Origin: Sulfurospirillum barnesii SES-3
GTDB taxonomy: Bacteria; Campylobacterota; Campylobacteria; Campylobacterales; Sulfurospirillaceae
Reading direction: 5' to 3'
DNA: 64,000 bases
Assembly: GCF_000265295.1 (NCBI RefSeq)
Contig: NC_018002.1
Location: 124,001 to 188,000, forward strand
Program-made: the position numbers and the translations under genes
Notes under the pieces: generated by a model
What the model was told of the DNA's origin: nothing
What the model saw: the letters and a program-made list of their open reading frames with translations, nothing else
Database searches by the model: none
Part shown: positions 27,275 to 37,004 of the stretch, piece by piece
How the letters are laid out: each line of letters begins with the position of its first letter
Position numbering within the stretch: the stretch's first letter is position 1

Positions 27275-29131
27275 ATGGAAAAATACCTTTATACAGCGCT
27301 TTTTGCTCCGTTGGTCAGTTCACTCTTTGTAGCGCTCTTTGCTTCACGCCCTAAGATGCTTTTTACAGGTGTTATTGCATCCATTTTGATTGCAATTTCA
27401 ATGGTTTCATCCTTTGTTTTACTGATTGACGTGAATACGCATGGCGCTTTACATGTAAACATGATGGACTGGATTGTTGCGGGTAATTTGTATATTCCTT
27501 TTGGATTTGTTGTGGATGAAGTTTCGGTCATTATGATGGTGACTGTAACCTTGGTTTCAACCGTTGTTCATATTTATTCCATTGGGTATATGGATCACGA
27601 TAAGAGCTTTAATCGCTTCTTCTCATACCTCTCTGCCTTTGTTTTTTCCATGATGATTTTGGTCATGAGCGATAACTTTGTAGGGCTTTTTATTGGATGG
27701 GAAGGTGTGGGACTTTGTTCATGGCTTCTCATTGGTTTTTGGTACCACAAACACTCCGCTTCGTGGGCAGCAAATGAAGCCTTTATCATGAACCGCATTG
27801 CCGATTTAGGGATGCTTATGGGTATTTTCTTAATCTATTGGAATGTAGGTTCCTTGCAGTATGAAGATGTGTTTGCAACACTTGAAGAGTTAGACAGTGT
27901 TTTAGTTGCGAGCATTGGTATGTTTTTGTTCATTGGTGCAATGGGCAAATCGGCTCAGTTCCCACTGCACACATGGCTTGCTGATGCGATGGAAGGCCCT
28001 ACCCCTGTTTCAGCATTGATTCATGCAGCAACGATGGTTACTGCGGGTGTTTATTTGGTCATTCGTTGTGGGGAGCTTTACAGCATGATTCCAGATGTTG
28101 GCTTTGCTATAGCTTCTTTGGGTGCGTTTGTGGCTCTTTTTGCAGCTTCCATGGCGCTGGTTAATAATGATTTAAAACGTATTATTGCCTACTCAACCCT
28201 TTCTCAACTAGGATACATGTTTGTGGCCGCTGGTTTAGGGGCTTATTGGATTGCTCTGTTTCACTTGATGACCCATGCGTTCTTTAAATCCTTACTCTTT
28301 TTAGGGGCAGGTAATGTCATGCATGCAATGCACGATGAGTTGAACATTAAAAAAATGGGTGGACTCTACGGTTCGATGAAAGCTACTGCTATTTTAATGA
28401 GTGTGGCTTCTGTGGCATTGGCTGGTATTTATCCTTTGGCTGGATTCTTTTCAAAAGATAAAATTTTAGAAGTGGCGTTTAACGAGGGTGCGTACTTTTT
28501 ATGGTTTGCTCTTTTTATAGGAGCAGGCTTAACGGCATTTTACAGTTTTCGTTTGGTGATGCTTGTTTTCTTTGGTGAAAAAGAGTACACCAAATACGGC
28601 TTACATCCACATGAGGCGCAACCTTTTGTAATTTATGCTTTGCTTCCTTTGGGGCTTTTAGCAGTAATCGCAGGATGGTTTGAGCATACCTTTGAAGGGT
28701 TTACCACACGCCTTTTGAAATCCTATGAGATTCATATTGCACATGGAACTGAAATGATTTTAATTGCCTCAACCTTAGGGATTGCCCTAGGAGGTATTGC
28801 GTTTGCTGTTTATAAATACCGACGGGGTGGTTTTTCTAAAAAGTGGGAAGAGGGATTTGTGTATAGACTCTTAAGCAATCAATACTATATTCCAAAACTC
28901 TATGAGCTTTATATTATGAGACCTTTTACGCTTTTATCACAGTTTGTATGGCAAAAAATTGATATGAAAGTGGTTGATTTTACCGTAGATGCAATTGCTA
29001 GAACGATTTATAAGACGGGTGAAAAGAGTCGTAAAATGCAAAGTGGTAATCTCTCTGACATGCTTCGTTGGATGGTTGTGGGTATGGTTGTTCTGCTCTT
29101 ATTAGCACTTTTTTACAGACCAATGGCTTAG
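27275..29131 (+). CDS. nuoL: Complex I subunit L (ion-pumping)
   Basis: A 618-residue antiporter-like subunit with about 16 helices and the long lateral helix near the C-terminus. Key segments are SDNFVGLFIGWEGVGLCSWLLIGFW (membrane Glu), GKSAQFPLHTWLADAMEGPTPVSALIHAATMV and DLKRIIAYSTLSQLGYM. One TTACATGTAA at 27449-27458 is read as Leu-His-Val. Confidence 0.95.
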   Translation: MEKYLYTALFAPLVSSLFVALFASRPKMLFTGVIASILIAISMVSSFVLLIDVNTHGALHVNMMDWIVAGNLYIPFGFVVDEVSVIMMVTVTLVSTVVHIYSIGYMDHDKSFNRFFSYLSAFVFSMMILVMSDNFVGLFIGWEGVGLCSWLLIGFWYHKHSASWAANEAFIMNRIADLGMLMGIFLIYWNVGSLQYEDVFATLEELDSVLVASIGMFLFIGAMGKSAQFPLHTWLADAMEGPTPVSALIHAATMVTAGVYLVIRCGELYSMIPDVGFAIASLGAFVALFAASMALVNNDLKRIIAYSTLSQLGYMFVAAGLGAYWIALFHLMTHAFFKSLLFLGAGNVMHAMHDELNIKKMGGLYGSMKATAILMSVASVALAGIYPLAGFFSKDKILEVAFNEGAYFLWFALFIGAGLTAFYSFRLVMLVFFGEKEYTKYGLHPHEAQPFVIYALLPLGLLAVIAGWFEHTFEGFTTRLLKSYEIHIAHGTEMILIASTLGIALGGIAFAVYKYRRGGFSKKWEEGFVYRLLSNQYYIPKLYELYIMRPFTLLSQFVWQKIDMKVVDFTVDAIARTIYKTGEKSRKMQSGNLSDMLRWMVVGMVVLLLLALFYRPMA

Positions 29132-29141
29132 GAGATAGAGA

Positions 29142-30668
29142 ATGGAACATATTTTAACACTTTTAGTATTTTTCCCAGCGATGGCGGGACTTTTAGGCTT
29201 TTTGGTGGCTAAGGAGAGCATCAGGGCGTATGGCATTAGTGTCAGTGTCATTGAGTTTGCCTTATCGATTATTTTGTGGATGGGCTTTGATAGTTCTAAT
29301 GCAGGGTATCAATTTGTGGAGTATTATGCTTTTATCCCTAGCTATGGCATGAGCTATTATTTGGGAGTGGATGGTATCTCTTTATTTTTAGTTATTTTAT
29401 CAACATTTATTACTATGATTGCACTGATTGCTCTAAGCATTGAAAAGGATGTGAAGAACTTAATTCTCTCCGTTCTTTTTTTAGAGATGACAATGATAGG
29501 TGTATTTTTAATTTTAGATGTGATTTGGTTTTATGCCTTTTGGGAACTTTCATTGGTTCCTATGCTTTATATTATTGGTGGTTGGGGTGGCGAAAAACGT
29601 ATGTATGCCGCGGTGAAGTTTTTTCTCTATACCTTTGCAGGCTCTGTATTGATGCTCATAGGTATTTTATACATGGCATTTTTATACTATGAAACGACAG
29701 GTATTTGGAGTTTTGCATTGCCTGATTGGTATTTGTTGCAAATACCATTTAAAGCACAATTATGGTTATTTGGGGCTTTCTTTTTGGGCTTTGCCATTAA
29801 GGTTCCTATGTTTCCTTTTCATACATGGCTTCCGTATGCACACGGTCAAGCCCCAACAATTGGCTCCATTATTTTAGCGGCAGTGCTTTTAAAAATGGGA
29901 AGTTATGGCTTTGTGCGTTTTTCTTTACCTCTCTTTCCTGATGCGAGTGTCTACTTTCTTATTCCTGTTGCTATTATTTGTGTCATTATGGTTGTTTATG
30001 CAGCCATGATTGCTTATGCGCAAGAAGATATGAAGCAAGTCATTGCCTATAGTTCCATCTCACATATGGGTATTGTTATTTTAGGGACCTTTGCAATGAA
30101 TGCAGAAGGCATTACAGGCTCTATTTTTTTGATGCTCAGTCATGGTATTGTGAGTGGAGCACTCTTTATGCTGGTGGGAGTTATTTACGATCGCCGTCAT
30201 ACTAAAATGATGAGAGATTTTGGAGGTTTGGCACAGGTTATGCCAAACTTTGCAACGATTTATGGGATTATGCTGATGGCCTCTGTTGGGCTTCCTTTGA
30301 CTATAGGGTTTGTTGGAGAGTTTTTATCTTTGGTTGGATTTTATCGTATAAGTTGGGTTTTAACCCTTTTGGCTGGTACAGGAATTATTTTAGGTGCCGT
30401 GTATATGCTGGTACTGTATAAAAAATCGTTTTTTGGACAGGTGGTACATGAAGAAAACAAAACACTCAAAGATTTAAATACCAAAGAGTTAACCGCATTG
30501 ATTCCTTTAGTATTTTTGGTGGTTCTCTTAGGTGTTTATCCTAAGCCACTGCTTTCAACGATTGATATGAGTGTTCAAAAAATGCTTGTTTTAATGGAAG
30601 AAAAAGCCATTGAGCCTTCCACAAAAGCAGTTATTATAAATGCCAACACACTAGGGGGGACACACTAA
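29142..30668 (+). CDS. nuoM: Complex I subunit M (ion-pumping)
   Basis: A 508-residue antiporter-like subunit. Conserved WFYAFWELSLVPMLYIIGGWGG carries the essential membrane Glu, followed by KVPMFPFHTWLPYAHGQAPTIGSI and EDMKQVIAYSSISHMG. About 14 helices. The stop overlaps the nuoN start by one base. Confidence 0.95.
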   Translation: MEHILTLLVFFPAMAGLLGFLVAKESIRAYGISVSVIEFALSIILWMGFDSSNAGYQFVEYYAFIPSYGMSYYLGVDGISLFLVILSTFITMIALIALSIEKDVKNLILSVLFLEMTMIGVFLILDVIWFYAFWELSLVPMLYIIGGWGGEKRMYAAVKFFLYTFAGSVLMLIGILYMAFLYYETTGIWSFALPDWYLLQIPFKAQLWLFGAFFLGFAIKVPMFPFHTWLPYAHGQAPTIGSIILAAVLLKMGSYGFVRFSLPLFPDASVYFLIPVAIICVIMVVYAAMIAYAQEDMKQVIAYSSISHMGIVILGTFAMNAEGITGSIFLMLSHGIVSGALFMLVGVIYDRRHTKMMRDFGGLAQVMPNFATIYGIMLMASVGLPLTIGFVGEFLSLVGFYRISWVLTLLAGTGIILGAVYMLVLYKKSFFGQVVHEENKTLKDLNTKELTALIPLVFLVVLLGVYPKPLLSTIDMSVQKMLVLMEEKAIEPSTKAVIINANTLGGTH

Positions 30669-32155
30669 TGTTAGAGCCTATTTCTATTGATGTGGCAAGT
30701 TTAAATTTGCCAGCACTTCTTCCCATGGCGATTTTAACACTAGGGGCGTTGGCACTTATTTGTGTTGACTTAGCGGTGAAAGGCTTAAATCGTAGTTTCT
30801 TAACGATGATTACGGTGTTGTTTATTATTCTTGATTTAGGGGCTGTCATAGGCTATAGTGGACCAACACGTGGTTTTTTTGATGTTTTGTTGGTGGATGG
30901 AATTGCCATCATTGCGCAGGTGATTATTTTAGCCGCATCGGCTCTTTTCCTCCCTCTTTCTTTAAGTCACCGTCATTTTAGAGAGTTTGAGATGGCGGAG
31001 TTTTATGCTCTTTTTATGTTTATGATTGTGGGCTTTCAATGTATGGTTGTAAGCGACAATCTTATTTTAATTTTTATTGGGTTAGAGACTTCTAGTCTTG
31101 CCCTTTATACACTCATTGCTATGCACAATCGTGCCAAAGCCTTTGAAGCAGCCATCAAATATTTTACGATGGGTGCACTCGCCGCTGGTTTTTATGCCCT
31201 TTCTGCACTTATTTTTTATGCAATGACGGGTAGTGTCGAAATACATCAAATGGAACAGGCTCTTCAAGCACGTAATTTTGAGCCTTTAGTGGGAATTTTA
31301 GCGGGTTCTATTTTTATGTTGGGAGCCCTTGGGTTTAAACTTTCATTGGTGCCATCACACACATGGACACCTGATGTGTATGAGGGAAGTTCCGCACCTC
31401 TTGCAGGGTATATGTCGGTTGTGCCAAAAATTGCAGGATTTGTGGTTGCTATGCGTTTGTTTGAAATGCTGGTGTATTCAGGAGTTGTGTGGTTGGAGAA
31501 TATTTTATATGCCGCTGTTGTTATCACAATGACATTAGCAAATATTACGGCTCTTGTGCAAGAAGATGTTAAACGTATGTTAGCATTTAGTTCCATTTCA
31601 CATGCAGGTTTTATGATGGCGGCCATTTTAATTGGAACCACACAATCAAATACCGCTCTCTTTTTGTATTGGACGCTCTTTATGTTTACAAATTTAGGAG
31701 CATTTACGATGCTTTGGATTGTAAGACACCGTAAGAATCTTTGGGATGAGCGTTATCAGCACCCTTTTACAAAGTTTTCAGGACTTATTAAAATTATGCC
31801 AGCAACTGCAACGATTATGGGTATTTTTATGTTTGCGCTTGCAGGTATGCCACCTTTTTCTGTCTTTTGGGGGAAACTTTATTTGATCAGTGCTGCCATT
31901 AACAGCGAATACATTTATCTTGCGGTGATTATTGCGCTTAATAGTGCTATTGCTGTTTATTATTATATGAAGTTAGCCGTTTATATGTTTTTAAAAGAAC
32001 CTGTCATGAGCGATGCACGTCTTTATGCGACCAATGCTTCAACCCCACTCAAAGTGATTGTAGGAGTTTCTGTGATGGTTACTGTGTTTGCCATTGTTTT
32101 TGTGGAACCACTTCTTGCAATATTAACCAAATATGTGAGTGCCAGCGGGTTTTAA
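30668..32155 (+). CDS. nuoN: Complex I subunit N (ion-pumping)
   Basis: A 495-residue antiporter-like subunit, last gene of the nuo operon. Markers are NLILIFIGLETSSLALYTLIA, LGFKLSLVPSHTWTPDVYEGSSAPLAGYMS and EDVKRMLAFSSISHAGFM. A hairpin terminator lies immediately after the stop. Confidence 0.95.
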   Translation: MLEPISIDVASLNLPALLPMAILTLGALALICVDLAVKGLNRSFLTMITVLFIILDLGAVIGYSGPTRGFFDVLLVDGIAIIAQVIILAASALFLPLSLSHRHFREFEMAEFYALFMFMIVGFQCMVVSDNLILIFIGLETSSLALYTLIAMHNRAKAFEAAIKYFTMGALAAGFYALSALIFYAMTGSVEIHQMEQALQARNFEPLVGILAGSIFMLGALGFKLSLVPSHTWTPDVYEGSSAPLAGYMSVVPKIAGFVVAMRLFEMLVYSGVVWLENILYAAVVITMTLANITALVQEDVKRMLAFSSISHAGFMMAAILIGTTQSNTALFLYWTLFMFTNLGAFTMLWIVRHRKNLWDERYQHPFTKFSGLIKIMPATATIMGIFMFALAGMPPFSVFWGKLYLISAAINSEYIYLAVIIALNSAIAVYYYMKLAVYMFLKEPVMSDARLYATNASTPLKVIVGVSVMVTVFAIVFVEPLLAILTKYVSASGF

Positions 32156-32183
32156 ATAAGGGGTGAAAATCCCCTTATTTTGC
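32154..32183 (+). terminator. Terminator hairpin at end of nuo operon
   Basis: Perfect 10-bp stem AAATAAGGGG (32154-32163) / CCCCTTATTT (32171-32180), loop TGAAAAT, followed by TGC. The arms begin inside the nuoN stop codon. The T-run is part of the stem, so strength is uncertain. Confidence 0.65.
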
Positions 32184-32189
32184 TATAAT
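32184..32189 (+). promoter_or_regulatory. Candidate -10 element (TATAAT) for pflA
   Basis: Perfect TATAAT 6 bases before the pflA ATG at 32196. No -35 hexamer is visible, which is usual for sigma-70 promoters in Campylobacterota. If used, transcription would start at or within a few bases of the start codon, giving a nearly leaderless mRNA. Confidence 0.4.
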
Positions 32190-32195
32190 GCAGGC

Positions 32196-34589
32196 ATGAA
32201 ATTTCTACTTACCCTTCTTTTATTATCGGTACAACTGTTTGCCTTAGAGCTTATTTTAAACAGTGGCAAAGAGAACAATACAGAGTATGCTATTTTGCAT
32301 ATTATGGATGCAGAGCCTTTTGCTTGTCAAACACTCACCCTTGAAAAAGATAAAAAACATTATATTTGTCAAATTAAGCGACCTATTACCAAACGGATTG
32401 AATCTAAAAAAATGAAGTATGCACAGCTTGATTTTTATGAAAAAGAGGGTGTGTTTTATATTATGATTGAGCCTAAGGTGGGTTCACAACTGATACCCAT
32501 AGAAGACCGTTTGTATAATAGCTCTGAAATCTTAGCAAAACCTCCTACACCTCTTTATACCCATTGGACACTTTTATTGCAAGAAAAAGAGTTGTTTGAA
32601 AAAGAGACTGTGCACAATGGTTTAGACTTTCCTGTGGAATTTCCAAAGTATCAACGTCCTTATATTGGAGCCCTTGATTTAAATGGGGCGCCTATATCGT
32701 ACGCCAGAAGTAAAGACATCGGTTTGTATTTGGAGATTAAGAAAGCCTATAATGATGGGTATTATGAGAGTGTTATTAAAGATGTTCAACGTGTTTTAGG
32801 GCTTTATCCAAACTCTATTTTTCGTAGTGAATTAGAACTTTTTCAAATGCGCTCTATGGATAAGCTTTTAAGTGCACGCGGTGATGAAAGCCCTGAATTG
32901 GTCTTTAATGAAAATGATATTGCTTCCATGGCGAAACGATGGAGCAAAGAGTTTACCAGCGATGAAAATTTACCTGAAGTTCTGTATTTGATGGGGAAAT
33001 CATATTTGAAAATGGGTTCAAAGTCGGATGCGAATTATGTGATTGATATTTTAGTGGATGAACACCCTCACAGTCTTTTTACCAAACGAGCTATTTTACT
33101 GTTTGCGGATAATCTGTTTCTTAAAAAAGAGAAAGACAAAGCTCTGAAGCTCTATTTGGATGTGCTTTACAGTGCGCAAGATTTGGATATTGCCTCAGAA
33201 GCAGCGATTCGCTTAAGTGACCACCAAATGGATGCAGGAAAAATGCAAGAGGCAAAAGAGTATCTCTTTAAAGTGCTCAATGCCAATGCCGCTTTTCTTC
33301 TTAAGGATAAAGAAGCAAGTTATAAATTAGCACGTAGATTGTATGAACATAAGTTGTATGATTTAGCAGCAAGTGTCAGCGACGTTCTTTTGGATGAGGG
33401 TGCTAAAAAATTAGAAAATAGGGAACTCTTACTGAAAGAGAGTGGGGATTGGCACGCTAAGGCAAATGAGGTTGAAAAAGCACACAAACGCTATCAAGAG
33501 TATTTGGATGAGTATAAAAATACAGGTGATTATGTTCAAGAAGTGACAGAGAGTTTAGATGCACTCTTTTTTGAACTGAAAGAAAACAATGAGACAACAT
33601 TAGCAAATTATTACGATAAGTTAATTGAAAAATACACAGACAATGAGATAGGACAAAGAGCTTTACTTGAAAAAGCAAATCTTTTATTCAAACAAAAAGC
33701 GTATGCAAACGTTTTAGCATTAGAAGATGCTCTTGAAAAGATTCCTGATCGATTTCCTCTTAAGGGTGCGGAGTTGATTTATGAAGCCGCAAAAGCACAA
33801 AGTTTAGATTACTTAAACAAGAAGCAATGCCAAGAGAGTGTGCGTTTAATTGAGAGATACAAACTTCAATTTAGCGATGCACAATACGATGAATCTCTTT
33901 TTGAGTGCTTTATGGCAGTTTCTCGATTTGACAGAGCAGAAGAAATTAGCCATGCGCATTTAAACGATAGCACCTTAGCAAGCCGTTACAAATGGGCGCA
34001 AAAAGAGGTGCATGCCCTTTATAAAATGGGAAAATACCAAGAAGTGGTTGATTTTAAAGAGGATTTAAAAACCCTCTCTTTTTCCCTGAGAGAAAAAATT
34101 GGTTTAGAAACCATACGCACACTTTTCTTTGCATTGGTGAAACTGAAAAACAATGATGGGGCAATTTCTTTAGCAGAGAGTATTAAGATTTTATACCCTG
34201 ATGAAGCCAATAATTTAGATATTTATGATGCTATTGTGAGTATTGCCAGTGAGACAAAAAATGATTTATTGCTTGTGACGTATGCGCAAACAATTAGAGA
34301 TATACAAAAGAAATTTAATATTTCAGCCCTGAGCCCTCGCATAGAATTTAGTTATATCGAAGCATTGAAACGATTGGGTCGTGAAAAAGAGGCGTTAGTA
34401 CTTGCCGAATCATTGATGAGCCTAGCACTTAAAAACGATGATAAAATCCGCCTTTTTTACCATGCGGGAGAATTGAGTCTTAAACTAAAAGAGAGTGAAA
34501 AAGCAAAAGGCTATTTTAAAGAGTGCGTTGAGAACAATGAGAGCAGTTCGTGGAAGAAAATTTGTGAGGAAAATTTAAAACTCTTTTGA
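32196..34589 (+). CDS. pflA: TPR-repeat periplasmic protein, probable PflA (flagellar motor/paralysed flagella protein)
   Basis: 797 residues with signal peptide MKFLLTLLLLSVQLFA (1-16). An N-terminal beta-rich part of about 150 residues is followed by many helical TPR-like repeats to the C-terminus. Size, signal peptide, TPR content and position directly after nuoN match PflA of Campylobacter (Cj1565c) and the Helicobacter equivalent, as I recall them; PflA is a periplasmic scaffold of the flagellar motor needed for rotation. I chose ATG 32196 over GTG 32163 because the signal peptide begins there. Confidence 0.8.
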   Translation: MKFLLTLLLLSVQLFALELILNSGKENNTEYAILHIMDAEPFACQTLTLEKDKKHYICQIKRPITKRIESKKMKYAQLDFYEKEGVFYIMIEPKVGSQLIPIEDRLYNSSEILAKPPTPLYTHWTLLLQEKELFEKETVHNGLDFPVEFPKYQRPYIGALDLNGAPISYARSKDIGLYLEIKKAYNDGYYESVIKDVQRVLGLYPNSIFRSELELFQMRSMDKLLSARGDESPELVFNENDIASMAKRWSKEFTSDENLPEVLYLMGKSYLKMGSKSDANYVIDILVDEHPHSLFTKRAILLFADNLFLKKEKDKALKLYLDVLYSAQDLDIASEAAIRLSDHQMDAGKMQEAKEYLFKVLNANAAFLLKDKEASYKLARRLYEHKLYDLAASVSDVLLDEGAKKLENRELLLKESGDWHAKANEVEKAHKRYQEYLDEYKNTGDYVQEVTESLDALFFELKENNETTLANYYDKLIEKYTDNEIGQRALLEKANLLFKQKAYANVLALEDALEKIPDRFPLKGAELIYEAAKAQSLDYLNKKQCQESVRLIERYKLQFSDAQYDESLFECFMAVSRFDRAEEISHAHLNDSTLASRYKWAQKEVHALYKMGKYQEVVDFKEDLKTLSFSLREKIGLETIRTLFFALVKLKNNDGAISLAESIKILYPDEANNLDIYDAIVSIASETKNDLLLVTYAQTIRDIQKKFNISALSPRIEFSYIEALKRLGREKEALVLAESLMSLALKNDDKIRLFYHAGELSLKLKESEKAKGYFKECVENNESSSWKKICEENLKLF

Positions 34590-34622
34590 TCATTACATGT
34601 AAAACTATTTTACATGTAATGA
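34590..34622. terminator. Bidirectional hairpin built from two TTACATGTAA palindromes
   Basis: Perfect 15-bp arms TCATTACATGTAAAA / TTTTACATGTAATGA separated by three bases (CTA). Each arm is itself a TTACATGTAA palindrome (34593-34602 and 34610-34619). It lies exactly between convergent pflA and miaA, and the loop CTA is the miaA stop codon. It likely serves as a terminator for both genes. Confidence 0.75.
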
Positions 34623-35504
34623 GGCTTCAATTAAAGGCTTGAGTGCATCAACATTACCTTTGGGATGTGCCTCAAATTGTGAGGCATTAAACGTGCGTTG
34701 GCGTTTGGCTAAGTGCAAGGTATTTAAGCTAATGCGTTCTTCCAGCTGTGTGAGTGTGTATTTTCCATCAAAGTAATCCAATACCTCTTTAATCCCAATG
34801 GCCCTCATGCACTGAGGTGTTCGAGTGTAGCGTTTTTCCAGAGAAAAAACTTCATCAATCAACCCCATTTTAAGCATCATTTGTGTGCGTAAAGTAATTT
34901 TTTGAGCCAATACTTCTTTAGGCGTTTCAATTTCAAAAAGTTCAAGCTCTTGAATGAGAGGAGGCTGTTTGGTTTTCGCAAGGTAATCTGAGGGAATCTC
35001 GTGTGCGGATAAAAAAATTTCCAGCCATTTTTCAATGCGATAGCTATCGTTTCGTGCAATTTTTGTGGCATAAGCAGGATCGTGCGTTTCAATCAGCGCA
35101 TACGAAGCCTCTAAATGATGTAATTTAGCCTCAATTTCTTCTTTTACATGTAAAGGTATTTGAGGTTTTAAACTAAAGCCTTCCATCATCGCTTTAAGGT
35201 AAAATCCTGTGCCGCCTACAATGATTAAATCTTTTTTATCTCTCTTGCATGCCTCTTTGGCTTCACGGTAACATTCAAAAAACATGGTGACATCAAAATG
35301 CTCAGAAGGCAAAAGCACATCCATTCCAAAATGGACAATGCCCCCTCGCTCTTCGAGGCTAGGTTTGGCGGAGGCGATGTCAATCTCTTTGTAAATACTC
35401 AAAGAATCAAGCGATAAAATATGTGCGCCATGGGTACGTGCAAGTTCAATAGCAAGAGCAGTTTTTCCCGAAGCGGTGGGACCTAAAATAGCGATGGTTT
35501 TCAA
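34605..35504 (-). CDS. miaA: tRNA dimethylallyltransferase
   Basis: 299 residues. It adds a dimethylallyl group to A37 of tRNAs reading UNN codons. The P-loop GPTASGKTALAIELA (8-22), DSLSIYKEID, GGTGFYLKAMMEGF and QCMRAIGIKEVLDYF are MiaA motifs. Length is standard. Two TTACATGTAA copies lie inside: one at the very end (last residues Leu-His-Val-Lys) and one at 35144-35153 (Leu-His-Val-Lys). Confidence 0.95.
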   Translation of the reverse strand: MKTIAILGPTASGKTALAIELARTHGAHILSLDSLSIYKEIDIASAKPSLEERGGIVHFGMDVLLPSEHFDVTMFFECYREAKEACKRDKKDLIIVGGTGFYLKAMMEGFSLKPQIPLHVKEEIEAKLHHLEASYALIETHDPAYATKIARNDSYRIEKWLEIFLSAHEIPSDYLAKTKQPPLIQELELFEIETPKEVLAQKITLRTQMMLKMGLIDEVFSLEKRYTRTPQCMRAIGIKEVLDYFDGKYTLTQLEERISLNTLHLAKRQRTFNASQFEAHPKGNVDALKPLIEASLHVK

Positions 35505-35583
35505 TGGTCTTCTCTTTGTTTTATGCGGTTTAGTGGGGCAATTATAACACTTTTAAAGGGTTTTGTTGTAAAATCAGTCCATC

Positions 35584-35593
35584 TTACATGTAA
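35584..35593. repeat. TTACATGTAA palindrome upstream of prenyltransferase gene
   Basis: Exact copy in the 98-base divergent region between miaA and the UbiA-type gene, ending 9 bases before the TTG start at 35603. It directly abuts the ribosome site AAAGG. Confidence 0.85.
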
Positions 35594-35602
35594 AGGTTTG
35601 TA

Positions 35603-36472
35603 TTGCAACAATTTTGGCAAAAGCTTAAAGATATTGGCGATTTAATCGTTTTTAAACACTCCGTTTTTGCGCTTCCTTTTATTTTTATCGCAATGATTGT
35701 CTCTTCAAAAGCGCAAAATGGGACAATGTGGTTTGGTTTTAAACTTCTTTTTTTAGGGCTTTTAGCCGCCGTGAGTGCACGCAATTTTGCCATGGCATTT
35801 AATCGCTATGCGGATAGGGAGATTGACAAACACAACCCACGAACGGCCAATCGCCCTAGCGTTGATGGGCGTATAGGGGCTTCAAATTTACTGTTTTTTA
35901 TTGGCATGAATGCAGCGGTGTTTGTAGGTGTGGCGTATTTGATTAACGACCTTGCTTTTTATTTGAGTGTGCCAATTCTGCTGATTTTAGGTGGGTATTC
36001 GCTTTTTAAACGCTTTTCTCCGTATGCGCATTTGGTTTTAGGGCTCTCTTTAGGACTAGCGCCCATTGCAGGTGTTGTTGCGGTTCTAGAATCGATTCCT
36101 CTGTGGTCGGTACTGCTTTGTATTGGCGTGATGTATTGGGTGGCGGGGTTTGATTTACTCTACTCTTTACAAGATATGGAGTACGATAAAGCCAATGGAC
36201 TTTTCTCCATTCCGTCTCGTTTTGGAGCAGAAGCAACCTTTTTTATCTCTAAACTGTTTCACGCCCAAACAATTCTTTTTTGGTTACTTTTTGTGATCAC
36301 GGCAGAGTTGGGATTTTTTGCCTACGTAGGCGTTTTTGTTTCAGCTATTGTTCTCTTTTTTGAACACCGCATTGTGGCAAAAGATTTTTCAAAGATTGAC
36401 CGTGCTTTTTTTACGCTCAATGGTTATTTGGGGATTATCTTTTTTGTACTTATTTTTTTAGATAGGATGTAA
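35603..36472 (+). CDS. UbiA-family prenyltransferase, probably menaquinone biosynthesis (MqnP)
   Basis: A 289-residue membrane enzyme with about eight helices. The two Asp-rich motifs that bind prenyl diphosphate and Mg are visible: NRYADREID (about 67-75) and YSLQDMEYD (about 193-201). Campylobacterota make menaquinone by the futalosine route, in which a UbiA-like enzyme (MqnP) attaches the tail; I infer this role, and a ubiquinone role is unlikely. The start TTG 35603 follows AAAGGTTTGTA. Confidence 0.82.
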   Translation: MQQFWQKLKDIGDLIVFKHSVFALPFIFIAMIVSSKAQNGTMWFGFKLLFLGLLAAVSARNFAMAFNRYADREIDKHNPRTANRPSVDGRIGASNLLFFIGMNAAVFVGVAYLINDLAFYLSVPILLILGGYSLFKRFSPYAHLVLGLSLGLAPIAGVVAVLESIPLWSVLLCIGVMYWVAGFDLLYSLQDMEYDKANGLFSIPSRFGAEATFFISKLFHAQTILFWLLFVITAELGFFAYVGVFVSAIVLFFEHRIVAKDFSKIDRAFFTLNGYLGIIFFVLIFLDRM

Positions 36473-36473
36473 T

Positions 36474-37004
36474 ATGGAGGGCATTCGTTTTGTTCCTACG
36501 GTGTTAAGTATTGCTTATGAAGAAGGTATTGCCGATGAGAACTCTTTTATACAAGAGTATTATACTCTGATGCAAATAAATGATGACCCACTTGGAGTGT
36601 GGTTAAAGTCTCCTAAAATCCGTAAAGCCTCTGAAGAGAGTGACCCCGTGCTTTTAAACCTTCTGATTGAGTTACACCGAAAAGTAGATAAACTTACGCA
36701 TACCATAACATCTAAGAGCGCTCTACTCCTAACGCTTGCGCATAGTAATAGTTTGAACGCGATTGGGCATGGGTATATTCAATTTGCAGCAGATGTTTTA
36801 TCTGCAAAACAATGCTATTATGCACGCATTGCGATGCCAACTTTTCCACAACGTCACATCCCTCTTTTTTTTGAAGCCATTGATGGGCGGATTGGAAAAA
36901 TTACGATGATGCATGAAGACGATGAAAACGACTGGAGTGCCTATATGATGGCATGTGAACGTGCGATGATTCGCCAAAGAAAAGGGAGTGAACGTGAGTA
37001 TTGA
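36474..37004 (+). CDS. Conserved hypothetical protein, possible degenerate PilZ-like domain
   Basis: 176 residues, no signal peptide or membrane segment. The N-terminal half is helical and acidic. The C-terminal half (about 95-150: SLNAIGHGYIQFAAD and further strands) has the rhythm of a PilZ-type barrel but lacks the arginine c-di-GMP motif, so this is only a hint. The ATG lies one base after the prenyltransferase stop, and the end overlaps the next gene, so the three are one operon. Confidence 0.6.
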   Translation: MEGIRFVPTVLSIAYEEGIADENSFIQEYYTLMQINDDPLGVWLKSPKIRKASEESDPVLLNLLIELHRKVDKLTHTITSKSALLLTLAHSNSLNAIGHGYIQFAADVLSAKQCYYARIAMPTFPQRHIPLFFEAIDGRIGKITMMHEDDENDWSAYMMACERAMIRQRKGSEREY

